From: Evernia prunastri
Lineage: Eukaryota; Ascomycota; Lecanoromycetes; Lecanorales; Parmeliaceae
Length of the DNA stretch: 64,000 bases
Direction: 5' to 3'
Assembly (NCBI GenBank): GCA_003184365.1
Contig: NKYR01000013.1
Location: forward strand, 62,001 to 126,000
Shown here in pieces: positions 10,714-20,803 of this stretch. The notes below the pieces were generated by a model. That model was not told where the DNA came from, searched no databases, and saw only the letters and a list, made by a program, of their open reading frames with translations. The position numbers and the translations under genes were made by a program. Within the stretch, counting starts at the first letter, position 1. The number at the start of each line of letters is the position of its first letter.

Positions 10714-12924
10714 TTACTCGATCAATATCGTGTGAAGTCTTGTTTCTGCATCGTATTCGATACAAGGAAGGTCGGCTTCATCTTCGTCAAGCCATTCAAC
10801 ATCCTTGTAATCTCGTTGCATGGGATTCGGCTGGAAGTTAAGATGTCCAAGGCGTCGAAAGCATCCTGTGCGGATATTAGTGCAGCTCAGTACTATGCCT
10901 TCACACCATCGTTTTGACTGTGTATTAGCCATCACGACAAAGACCCCTTCAGGCGTTCTGGCGTTAACTATCTCATCCTCAACATCGAGAGATATGCCAG
11001 GGCTGGGTTTATCCAGATAATGGCTACACATGCTTATTACCCTACCAAACCGTGTTTCGCGCGGAAAGTGGACACGAAGGCGTCGAAGACGTGTACGCAT
11101 TCGTATGTATCCTCCCTTGACAGGGCCGAATGGGTCATCACTGGCTCCAGCGGCTTCCATATGAGCGCCAAGGATCTCGAACCCGTCAAGCTCACTCTTA
11201 CTGTAACCGATGTTGCTGTAAGAGATTTTTGCATCGATCGCGGTCCAGCAAAAGGACGGGGTTCGATACGTAGCGGGTCGCGACGGCCGAAGCGGCTTCT
11301 CGGCTTTCCACAATAGGAGATATGGCAGATGTCGTTTCCAGAGCCCGGCCAAGTAAGCACTGCCAAAAAGAGGCGCGAAACATCTGGCCATCCCGGCCAG
11401 CGCAATAAGCTTGTCGTCGGCTCTGGTTAATGCACCGGCTGAGTAGGTCTCAGTAACGCGCACCCAGGCTTTGAGTACTGAACACCCCTCCGCCTGATGA
11501 CAATTCAGCCAACAGCCATTCTGGGTAGAATTCAGCTGCTTGAAGTTTGTCTCAAAGCTAGAAATATGTCGAACATTGCTGTCTGTTAGTGATGGCCAAG
11601 ATTCCGACGCGAAATGCGTTTTGCATTCCCAAAAGAGCTCTCTTTGGGCGAAATGCAAAAGTCTTGGTGCCATGAAGCGCTCTTGCACTGTCCACGCTCG
11701 CTCACGAAGAGGTGCCAAGCCAAAATTGTCTTTGATATTGTTGTCAGCCACGACAAACTTGGTGGGCAAGGCGAGTGAACGTCGATCTCCAAGACTATGA
11801 GCAGGAAGTTGAAGCGTGACGTAGTCCAGGAATCGCTTTCGAAACATTCCTTCGTTGGCAGTCCTTGCACATGTAGCTGCAATAGTAGCATAGGAGTGAG
11901 CATACACCTTATCCATTTGGAGAGCCTCGTCCAACCAGCTGGGAGAGCCTTTCGAGTCTTGAAACATGCAAAGAGAATCAACCCAAAGAAATCGAACCTC
12001 TAAGCAACGCGTTACTTCGATAGCATCCTGAATGGTTTTTGGGAATTCCTCCAGAGATACGCCATCCAGTAACATTGGGAACGAATCTTTGGACAGTTGG
12101 AAAAAGGATGTGGTACCCCAACAATAGCTCAGCGCCATGTATCGACTATTCTCTGGCAGGGCTTCCTTTGATTTGAGAGACACAAGATTGGTTGTAAGAC
12201 TGCCGATATCTAGGAGACGCTTTGGGATCCAGTAGTCGCTTTGGCCTGTATTACAACCAGAATGCGAAGATGTGCATTCTTTAAGCCAGTCATCAGCAAC
12301 CTTCAGCGAAGACTCGGATCGAGTCAGAACAGGATTGATGGCATTCAAAGCAAGGCGCTGATGTCTGTCGCTACTCCCAGCACTTGATCTTGGGCTACGA
12401 GAGCTGTCTGTGTATTTATTTATTAGGACTAGACTTGATTTCTTTGCGAGGAAGATCTCACCAGTATAAAAGGGAAATGCCTCTAAGAATATCCCCCCTG
12501 AGGTAGGCGGGCTGTGGGCGAGCCACTCCTGAAGAGATTTTTCGGAATCGGGATCGACAGCTGGGCTCAAGACTACACAAATACCACACCGACCGCCGAC
12601 TTCAAACACAGCCATGCTAGTGATTGGAAGCTTGCCATTCGCCCGTTCGAGCAAGGAGCGTCCTGCCATAGATAGTCCGTGCTCCCATAAGCGATAACAT
12701 ATCGCACACGATGTTTGATAAGAACGTTCCAAGCTCATGACGGTCTGATGATGTGGGCGAACAAAGAACAGATTCGAGGTGGGATAAAATGACCTTTGGC
12801 CCGCAGGAACCACGACTCGAGCTAAGTTTCTCTGTTGCCAGGACATGTATTCGCATGGCCTCGGGTCAAGATAGTTCTGAGGATCCAACAGTATGGAACA
12901 GCAGACGTCACAGAATGCATCCAT
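10714..12924 (-). CDS. HET-domain (heterokaryon incompatibility) protein
   Basis: A single open frame of 736 codons on the minus strand, starting at the ATG at 12924 (MDAFCDVCC). The HET domain begins near residue 262 with YMALSYCWGTT and continues through EEFPKTIQDAIEVTR, LWVDSLCMFQDS and YAHSYATIAAT. The N-terminal 100 residues carry Cys pairs (CDVC, CAIC) that may form a small metal-binding fold. The C-terminal half is divergent. HET proteins trigger cell death after fusion of genetically different hyphae; most family members are uncharacterised and this one's partner is unknown. A 54-nt segment (12408-12461) has intron-like ends (GTGAGA...ACACAG) and a length divisible by three, so the mature protein may be 18 residues shorter. 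Confidence 0.85.
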   Translation of the reverse strand: MDAFCDVCCSILLDPQNYLDPRPCEYMSWQQRNLARVVVPAGQRSFYPTSNLFFVRPHHQTVMSLERSYQTSCAICYRLWEHGLSMAGRSLLERANGKLPITSMAVFEVGGRCGICVVLSPAVDPDSEKSLQEWLAHSPPTSGGIFLEAFPFYTGEIFLAKKSSLVLINKYTDSSRSPRSSAGSSDRHQRLALNAINPVLTRSESSLKVADDWLKECTSSHSGCNTGQSDYWIPKRLLDIGSLTTNLVSLKSKEALPENSRYMALSYCWGTTSFFQLSKDSFPMLLDGVSLEEFPKTIQDAIEVTRCLEVRFLWVDSLCMFQDSKGSPSWLDEALQMDKVYAHSYATIAATCARTANEGMFRKRFLDYVTLQLPAHSLGDRRSLALPTKFVVADNNIKDNFGLAPLRERAWTVQERFMAPRLLHFAQRELFWECKTHFASESWPSLTDSNVRHISSFETNFKQLNSTQNGCWLNCHQAEGCSVLKAWVRVTETYSAGALTRADDKLIALAGMARCFAPLFGSAYLAGLWKRHLPYLLLWKAEKPLRPSRPATYRTPSFCWTAIDAKISYSNIGYSKSELDGFEILGAHMEAAGASDDPFGPVKGGYIRMRTRLRRLRVHFPRETRFGRVISMCSHYLDKPSPGISLDVEDEIVNARTPEGVFVVMANTQSKRWCEGIVLSCTNIRTGCFRRLGHLNFQPNPMQRDYKDVEWLDEDEADLPCIEYDAETRLHTILIE
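12408..12461 (-). other. Possible in-frame intron in the HET gene
   Basis: On the coding strand it begins GTGAGATC and ends TACACAG, with TCCTAAT as a possible branch-site region. Its 54 nt keep the frame, so the sequence alone cannot decide whether it is spliced. Confidence 0.45.
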
Positions 12925-13369
12925 GATTTGAGGGACTCTGGAATAATCTGCAAGTCTCCAGTGTTGAGCATTACCTTACGGATTATCCAAAGTAGCGCGA
13001 GAAACCCTAATTCAGCAAAACGCTACGTTGTCAATGCTCGTACAGGCATGAAAGCTGAATGCCAGAATAAAACTTTGTTGCAATATGATAATGGCTTGTA
13101 AGAGTGTAGATGCAATGAGGCTACCAAGCTACCTAAATACCTCAGAAGGATCAGGTAGAAGCCTCTAGAAACAGAGACATCCCTGCAACCAAAATTCCAC
13201 ATGTTTCCAAGCATGAGGAAGCATCGCTTACTCGATGTCACCCCCTAATTCAACACACCCACTATTCCTTTTTGCAGAACCCTTGGCGGAGGCTCTGAGC
13301 AGGAATGCCAGGAAAATCAGAATCTTGGGCCAGAGGCGAAATGTCGCAGAAATCGTAGACTTCAGACAC

Positions 13370-13964
13370 ATATACAATAATAACCATATCTGTTTATAGT
13401 CTACAGTTACTTGCGTTGAAATACTCATAAATGATTCTCTATTTAACATTAATTGTATATATAATACAGAGTTATTACACGTTGTGTAGAGTACTCGACT
13501 TCGAGAATTTTTGTTTACTTTTTGAGAATACTAAGTCAGTAGTTATTGATCGAAAGTTTTTAATCACTCTACACTATTTGAAGACTCGGAAATCCGCTTT
13601 CGAGAGTCACTTTCGGGAATTACTTTCGAACACCCTCAAGTCTTAAAATCGTCTACTCAAATCACAACGAGTGCATTAAAGAAGGCCCCCAAAGAGAGAG
13701 AGAATCCGATTCGCGAGCGGTCAATAATACTAAATAATCTCGCTGCGAGATGACGTCCCTCTCGTATATCATATACTATATAATAACTTAATTGTGACTA
13801 AAGAACTATGTAATAATAATAAATGTGAGAGGCTAAGTTGATTGATTGATTGATTTATTCATACTACCCTGAATTTCGACCCTTAGTGGGCCAACTATGC
13901 GAGATTACGTAAACAATCTATCAATAGATCTGACCAATCGCATCACCTCAATAAAATGAGGCTA
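13370..13964. repeat. AT-rich gene-free block left of the transposon
   Basis: A sharp change to AT-rich sequence with runs such as TATACTATATAATAAC and a TGAT tetranucleotide tract. A 71-codon frame at 13431-13646 has no recognisable content. The composition matches the degraded element to its right, so this is probably another RIP-affected repeat. Confidence 0.5.
13838..13856. repeat. Microsatellite (TTGA)n
   Basis: Four to five consecutive TTGA units just left of the transposon-like element. Confidence 0.7.
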
Positions 13965-13995
13965 TTCGATAACCGCCCAAACGCAAAAAATGTGA
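13965..13995. repeat. Left terminal inverted repeat of the piggyBac-like element
   Basis: Begins TTCGATAACCGCCC and continues with AACGCAAAAAAT. The right end, read in reverse complement, has the same core with extra bases (CACCCTAACGCAACAAAT). Confidence 0.65.
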
Positions 13996-15902
13996 TTTTT
14001 TGCCTTATTACCAACACTACCATTCTAATACCACTATATAACATACATTAAATGGCTGGAATCTATTCTATGGACTTAATAGCACCATTACATGAAATCG
14101 GCTCCCACAGTCCCTCTGACGACAAAAATAGACTTGACATACAGCACACCCCCCTTTAGTTCTTTTCGTAGCTTCCGCATTATCACTTATTACTCTATTA
14201 AAACTTCTATTCTTCTTATTCTTTCGACGACATATGATACACGCTCGAATATGATCTAAGTTTTGTTATTCATGATTGTCTCGTAGTGGCTTTGACTGAG
14301 TGATAAGAGGAGGAGAGAGAGATTTTTGTCGCTGAGATCCCTTATCTTTCAACAATTCCACTACTATATCTTTCAGAAATCTCTAATGCTCTTGACGTTA
14401 TTGTCTCATAGATTCACAGAGCGTATAAGCATTAGAAAGACTTTCGTTTAAGTGTCAGTTGAATAGAGATATTTAATTTTGATTGTAAGTTCGCTGAGAA
14501 GTATATGAAGTCATCAAAGAATTGAATCGATTTATCGCTCTCATATGCTTGTTGTAGTAGTAAAACATCTTCGAAATCTTAAACTTCTTCTAAAAAATAT
14601 TCTTTTTATTCTTCTTGAAAGCAGATAGAATAACTCGATGATTAATACTAATTTTGCTGAGACGCTTTCTTTTTTTGAAGACAGTATCATCAACTTCTCG
14701 AATATTATATGCAGTGATAAGTGTTAAAATCAAGTTGTTGTCTTGTCAGTTCAAAAAAAGAAGATTATCTTTGACTATTACAGCGAGTACTTCGTACGAA
14801 ATATTCTTAGCATATTTCTTCTTCATCTTCAGAAGCAATTCTGAAAGATCTAATCGAGTTTGCTTTATAGTCTCACACATTGCAATCCTTCTGACTTTCA
14901 AAACTATAGTCAGCTTTGATTCAGTGAAATAGTTGTTTATAAAGAGAATAATGTTCGGAGATAGTGTATCAGTGATCAATTTAAATATCATGACTGATGT
15001 TTCTTCGAAATTCTTGACTTTTAATCTATCTTCTAGATTCTGTATAGAAGAATATCAAGTATAATTGTAAAGATAGCTCTCATCCCCAATTGAAAATATC
15101 TTATATCTCTTCGAAATTGACTTGTCTGAAATCTAAGTGAAATGATAAGTGCGCTCTGTCTTCAGAATTATGTATTCATTAATGACTATATAAAACGAAG
15201 GAGTTCGTAGAACTTCTTAATTCTTTCGAATCTCACTCGCAAATGAAAGAAGCTTCTTGTATTATACAGACTGCTTTTATCGATCTGTTTTAATAGTCGT
15301 AGAGTTTTCTTTCTTCAGGTCTAAGCAATATAGATATTTACGAAGAAGAACATAGCGATTTCGAGTCATATTGCTGATAATTATGAGAGTTACTGAGGCA
15401 ATTTCGTCACGTCTCCAGTAATTATGTATGATAGAAAAGTGATAGATTCTCATATAAATAGTAATGGCAACAAAGATCTTGAGCTTCGATACGTCGGTTG
15501 ATTTTCAGAAAGAATCCTTAGGGTTTTGTGCTGAGATATACAAATTAATACTGTTACAGAGAATACTCCAGACAGTAATCGTTCAAATAAGACTAAACAC
15601 CGAATACGAAGTGATTTCTATGTCTTCAGAAAGATGACTGACACTCGCACGATTCTCAATTGTTATTAATTGATACTTTGAAAGTGATGAAATTCGCGAG
15701 AGTAGATTATCGAGTTTTTCGAGTTTTGTCTTCTTCTTCTCGTCCTTAATAGCTTTTCTCTACTGTTTCAGAGCGCGATCTAATTCATCCTTATCAGGAG
15801 CACGCAGGATAGCAATTTTAATCATATTGAACTACATATAGTGGAATGATAAATAAAATAAGAAAGTCGCGTTATTGATGGTTTGGAGATATTTCGGAAA
15901 AA

Positions 15903-15933
15903 ATTTGTTGCGTTAGGGTGGGCGGTTATCGGA
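15903..15933. repeat. Right terminal inverted repeat of the piggyBac-like element
   Basis: The plus strand ends GGGCGGTTATCGGA next to TA, the inverse of the left end. Confidence 0.65.
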
Positions 15934-16317
15934 TACAAATCGATGTGGATCCACCTGTTGCCCTGTTGCATGCATCCTTGTGGGGGGTACCCTACAGCGC
16001 TGGGGCCCTCCACCTCTTGACCGCGTCCTGCTTTTGATATCATGCCCCTACGAATCCTTCTTGTTGTTCTTCATCAAGGGCTCGAAATTGCCCAATAAGC
16101 CCCGTATTCCATATAAAATCCGCCGCCATGGATGTGAGAGGCTAAGGTATTTATGTGCAGTGCGGAGAACTAGTGATTAGTAATCACTTGGCAGGCCATT
16201 GATTGGCTGATCCCAACAGGCTAAGCCTATTAGTATTAACTAGTTCAGCTCAAGGCTATCATCTCCGCTGAGCCTCCCAGTCATATTAGCTTAGAGCTAT
16301 TTTATACCCAGATCCAT
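15934..16317. other. Intergenic, repeat fragments only
   Basis: Short stretch between the transposon and the membrane-protein gene. It has ATGTGAGAGGCTAAG (near 16134), also present near 13823 on the other side of the transposon, and a 24-bp motif at 16191 resembling one at 63092. No gene seen. Confidence 0.45.
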
Positions 16318-17378
16318 TCACTCTCCCTGCAAAACCAGCCTCCTCCTGCGCATCCTCCAGACCACGACACCTAGAATAAGCCCCCCGGTACCTATCAAAC
16401 CAAACGCAATCCCCAAGACCGCGCCGACAGGAAGTCTTGGCGCCTTTCTCGATGGCTGAGAAGAAGGAGCTGCCGGACTCGCGGCCGTGGGTACTGGCAC
16501 GGAGGTTGGGGTCGCTTTCGAAGTGGGTCTCGATCCGGATGAGAAAGCTCCGGATGCGGGTCGCGGTTCCGATGGAGTTGCCGCGCCGGGAGCCGAAGCT
16601 GCCATGTTGGGAGAAGGGGGAGGAGGAGCGGGAGGAGGAGACGCTGCGTTGGGAACGGGTCCAGCGCCTCTGTTTTCCGGATCAGCCGTCGTGACAGGCG
16701 TCACCGCCGAGCCCGTCGCAGCTGTCACCATCGTGCCGTGTCCCAGTCGCGCGATCAAGCTTTCGAGCGAACCGTTCGCTTCTTGGATGTAAGAACTGCA
16801 AGCGCTCAACGTCGGTTGGGATGAGCCAGATACTAAAAGTGAAGACCCAGGGTAGTGGGGAACGCAACCTGTTGCCCATAGCAAAACTCCATGACGGCCA
16901 GCTGTCCCATTAACCCGATCGTGCTGTACAGCGATCCGATCGCTTCATGCTGTGCGCTCGCAGTGTCCAATGCGTTTGACGCGATCACGTTGGCCGTCGA
17001 AGCGAGATTCTTGGCGTTGGAGAGGACGGCGACCATGGTATTCTGCGTATCGTTGTCTGAGATGGTCGCTTCGTAAGACAGGGGCGCCCAGATGCCGAAG
17101 ACGACGGAGGCTGCGACGGTTAGGATCCCGCATGCCCATTTGATGGCGAAGTAGATGTCTTTGTCGCGGATGCTACGCTGGCGTTTTGAGGTATGGAGGA
17201 TTTGGTTTTCGGAGGGCGATATGGGTGGGTTCATTTGGTTGGGGGTTGTTGAAGATGGCGAAATTTCCGATTTAATCTCTTTGATTTGGTGGGGTTCATC
17301 GTCATACTCTTGCGGTACATCAAGTGTTTCTTCACTTCTTTTTCCAGGCCTTTCGTCGTACTGGATTTCTGGATCCAT
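16318..17378 (-). CDS. Two-TM membrane protein, exon junction unresolved
   Basis: Two open frames abut on the minus strand. The first (17378 down to about 16833, ATG at 17378) encodes an acidic N-terminus, a hydrophobic segment (CGILTVAASVVFGIWAPLSY) and an Ala/Ser-rich, probably helical region ending MEFCYGQQ. The second (about 16884 to 16318) encodes a Cys/Ser-rich patch, a Pro/Ala/Ser-rich stalk, a transmembrane helix (GAVLGIAFGLIGTGGLILG) and a basic tail (RMRRRR). Together they look like one membrane protein with an extracellular Pro-rich stalk. The two frames need an intron of length 3n+2. None of the GT-AG pairs I could find with that length has a consensus donor, so either a non-canonical donor or a frameshift is present. 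No family was recognised. Confidence 0.5.
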
Positions 17379-18730
17379 ACTGCAGATAAAAATTGAACGG
17401 AAAAGCTTCTGGTACTACTGAGGGGAAAACAATCAAACGGTTTGCTTGAAACGCGTTGTACCGGAACTTTTTTGCAGACGGAAAGTACATATATTGTACA
17501 GATTCTATCTCACAGCCTTGTTGTTCTAGAATCCTTGTGGCTATGACACTCAGAATAGAGAAAGCGCAGTCGTATTCCTTCACGCTAACGGCCAAACATG
17601 GTTGAAACGCCAAGAGGATAGGATCAGCGTCCTACAAAGCAATCTTGACAACCAAGGAATTGGAGCAATGAAGAAAAAGCAGAGTTTCTAAGCTTGAAGA
17701 CAGAGCTCGGCGTTGAGCCATAAACTTCAACCTGCGCAATGAGGAAGATCGAACCTCAACTCAGGCCTCGACTAGTCAGACCGATGCCAGAACAGAAAGT
17801 ACATTTGACAAAGACAAATTCAGATTGTGACGTTGGTCTTGGACTTCGTCCAACTTCATAGGAGCCCACGGTGTTCCGAACTGTACGATTAGCGGGTCCT
17901 TAGGCGAAAACCCAGACCTTCGCCCTTTTGACAGAGAATTCGCGCAACATCATCGGATTCGTGACAAAGAATCTTATGCTTTACATCCACCTCCCTTTCC
18001 CCCTCGAAATCTTAAAATCATTATTTTTCCTGCCAAGGAGTGATAGATCAATGGCAATGCTAAGATCGGCTTTTTCAATGCGCAAAATGATGGAGATCGG
18101 CAGGTTTGTATGGGTTCGATACGTCGTAATTGAGCGTATCCATCGCAGCAACGAGTGCCCGCCCAGACACAACGCTGTGCATTGACCGAAACCCGCGAGA
18201 CATCATTTGTCTAAAGCCGGAAGACCAGGAATACAACGCAGGAATTGAATCAAGACGGGGTGCACCATATGTGCCACGGCTGCCCCTACCCGAGTAATGG
18301 ACTCGACTTTATCGAAGACCTTGTACAGTGCGTCAAATTCGGCAAAAAGCAGATGCGGAACCCCGTCCACCAGTGAGTTAGCAGCTTCTCAATGAGAGCG
18401 TGAGTGGAACTCGCGAGATTTTAAGTTCTTGTAAGCGGCAACCGGCCCGAAAGACTGACAAGTAAGCGAGAAGATGCTCATCGTAACCAAGCTCTGAAGG
18501 CTGTACTGGAACTCTTGATTTTGAATTAAAATTCTTGGGAGTCGAGCACATTGCTACAATCGGGATAAGAATATTCAGCGGAGACGCCGTAAGTAAGAGC
18601 GAAATACGTAGACACCGTGATCACTGGTTGACCAGTATCATCACTTTTCGAGCTTTTTGAACGTCTATCAATAAGATCTTCTCCCATGTGTTCAGGATAT
18701 CAGACAGAGGCCTTTTGAAGAAAAAAGCTG
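17379..18730. other. Gene-poor region
   Basis: No supported gene in 1.35 kb. The part next to 17379 should hold the promoter of the minus-strand membrane protein. Short frames farther right have no start or splice context that I can support. Confidence 0.4.
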
Positions 18731-19252
18731 ATGGCTCTGCGCCTAAGCCGGAGAAGACTGTGGCTCAGAGCACTAAAAGTCATCTCATGGCTTCCGGACA
18801 TGCCAGCAGCTCAAGACGACCCATCCACATTTCTGGCCTTAAATGAAGACAGCTTAATCATGAAATTTGGATCTACCGCCGAGACTTTCTCCTTATCTGA
18901 TGCGGATGATAAAGCCAGGATTGCGCACGCTTTGAACGGTCGCGACTATGATCATACCGTAGTTTTGATGCATTTTTCCAAGTTTCCCAAAATAAGTTCC
19001 ACATGTGATGAAGTCGACGTAGAACTGATACCAAAAGGTCGAACCCCAGCGTACTCTCAGAAATTTTGGCAACGCGCGAGCGGTATAGAGGAGAGATTGA
19101 CTTGCACAGGGCATAGACCATTATGGCGGAAAATGCGTGAGATGTTATGGAGGCAACTGAATTGTTTCCAACGAATTACTGCCAAAAGGAAACTCGACAT
19201 CGAATCCAAAAATGTCCCCCGAGCAGCTGGGAAGCTTGACTCGGAGGTATGA
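18731..19252 (+). CDS. Hypothetical protein, weakly supported
   Basis: An ATG-initiated 173-codon frame with a basic N-terminus (LRLSRRRLWLRALK) and a mixed hydrophilic remainder. No domain, signal or splice structure is visible. It lies in a gene-poor stretch, so it may be chance or a remnant. It is listed only because it is the longest ATG frame in about 2 kb. Confidence 0.15.
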   Translation: MALRLSRRRLWLRALKVISWLPDMPAAQDDPSTFLALNEDSLIMKFGSTAETFSLSDADDKARIAHALNGRDYDHTVVLMHFSKFPKISSTCDEVDVELIPKGRTPAYSQKFWQRASGIEERLTCTGHRPLWRKMREMLWRQLNCFQRITAKRKLDIESKNVPRAAGKLDSEV

Positions 19253-19583
19253 CCAGAATTTAGACCCTCTGTGCATGCAGGACCGACAGCACAGAGAGGT
19301 AGGAAACGATCAGAGAATCTCCATCGCTAATTTATTAGCAGGCCTAGTCAATTACCGAAACATGCAGGCCAGATTTGAAGGGCATCGCCCTTCGACGCTT
19401 CGTTGTGTATGTTTCGGCGGGAGTATGGGGCTTGAGACCAGCGTCATTAATCCAGAAATCCAAGAAGACATAGCCTGATAAACCAGCCTGCGTCCTCTGA
19501 TGGGGAAGAATTTGGCCTCGGCATTGCAGTGTCGCTTTTCATCGATTGAGATGAGAGGATGCAACCACGGGTTCCTCTGAAGT

Positions 19584-20803
19584 TCATACCTCGATCTTTG
19601 TGACTCGTAGTATTGCTTTGCCACCCTCGTTCTCAGATTCAATATGACCCTGGGTCTCAATGCGCTTCTTCCATTTGTTGGCTTCACCACGGGCCAGAAT
19701 GACAGTCATCCGCACAAGAGGGTCAAGCTCTACGCCCTCTGGGGCTTCAACAATGGAGCCACTTCTCGAGGTTCGAGACGAGGGTGCGCTACTCGTTGGT
19801 AGTGCGGAGCTCATTGGAGTGAAAGTCCACCGGACAAATGCCCAATTCAAAATGTATTTGGCGCTCGTTTGCCCTTGATGTATGACCGCTGGTTCAATGT
19901 CTCCACCAGAAGAAGCCGGTGGGCGCGACGCCTTCACTATTGCTTTGATGCGATAAACTTCGTCTTTGGGTGCAGAAAGCAGGAAGGTCTCGAGAGAGTC
20001 AAGATTAACGCTGTGAGTCAACATGTCTTCAGATGATAATGTAATTGAGAGAACCTCGACCTCGCTTTGGTGGTCATTCGAGTGCTGATGGTGGTCGTCA
20101 TGATCATTATGTGGATGACACAAGGGATCCAGCTCCTTAGCAAATGCACTATCCAACCCGAGCAGAACCGATTGGTCTACAACGCCTTTGTTAGATTTGA
20201 CTGTGGCGACTTGCAGTTCGAGATCTCCCACTCTGTCCAAACAGTCTTCGTACCGTCTTTCAGGCACCAGCTCCCATTTATTGAATACGATTAGGTCCGT
20301 GTATCGAGCCTGCATCTTGGCTGTGTACGAGGTGTCTTCGTACCCCTTCCAATTCTCTACATCGATGACGACTATTACTCCATCCAGACCGTAATATCCT
20401 GTCTCTCTTCCCAATCTGTTCACCTCCATGGCAAGGGTCGCTGGGAATGCGGACCCGCTAGTCTCGATTATGATTCGGTCTGGAACGACATCTTTGCGGA
20501 GAGTATCCAAAGCGTCTCCAAGTTGACCGACCAAGTTACAGCAGATGCAGCCATTGAGGAGCTCTTGCACGCCCCCAATCGCTGAGGAAGAGGCGAGCTG
20601 AGAGTCGACAGCCACGTCGCCGAACTCATTCTTCAAGAGGGCGAGCTTGTATGCCTTTGGTAATTGTGGGATGAGATTGAGGATAAGCGTCGTTTTTCCA
20701 GAGCCTACATTGGTGGTCAGTCAGTCAGAGCTGGCGGCGCGTCATTGAGACCCAAGGGCGTACCTAGAAATCCCGTCACGATGGTTATGGGGATTGGTGG
20801 CAT
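19584..20803 (-). CDS. CobW/COG0523 GTP-binding metal-chaperone-like protein
   Basis: Two exons, 20803-20764 and 20704-19584 (59-bp intron, GTACGC...TGTAG), encode 386 residues. The splice falls inside the Walker A loop and restores GFLGSGKTT right after the start. Other G3E GTPase features are present: KNEFGDVAVD, the metal-binding GCICCNL (CxCC), IIETSGSAFP and NKWE in the base-recognition position. A His/Asp-rich loop near the middle (HNDHDDHHQHSNDH) is typical of members that move zinc or cobalt. The C-terminal CobW_C domain contains FLLSAPKDEVYRIKAI and LNWAFVRWTF. COG0523 proteins deliver metals to client enzymes, and the eukaryotic ZNG1 type activates methionine aminopeptidase. Which client this paralogue serves is unknown. 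Confidence 0.9.

Larger units (their letters stand above)
13965..15933 (-). mobile_element. Degraded piggyBac-like DNA transposon
   Basis: A 1.97-kb AT-rich segment bounded by imperfect inverted repeats that share CGATAACCGCCC and a following ACGCAA, each end next to a TA dinucleotide. Minus-strand translation between about 15826 and 14340, read through many stops, gives the piggyBac (DDE_Tnp_1_7) pattern: a YWRRD...MTRNRY region, INNYFTESKL where intact members have DNYFTS, a CETIKQTR segment, QDNNLIL preceded by a stop where Trp is expected, and YNKHMRAINRFNSL. The changes Asp to Asn and Trp to stop are both G to A on the coding strand, as RIP produces. The element cannot encode a working transposase. 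Intact piggyBac elements usually duplicate TTAA, which is not seen at these ends. Confidence 0.7.

Noticed and set aside
10504..10917. 137-codon plus-strand frame after the F-box gene
   Set aside because: Its right half is antisense to the HET gene and it shows no domain.
13431..13646. 71-codon plus-strand frame in AT-rich DNA
   Set aside because: No family, no splice context, and composition equal to the degraded repeat around it.
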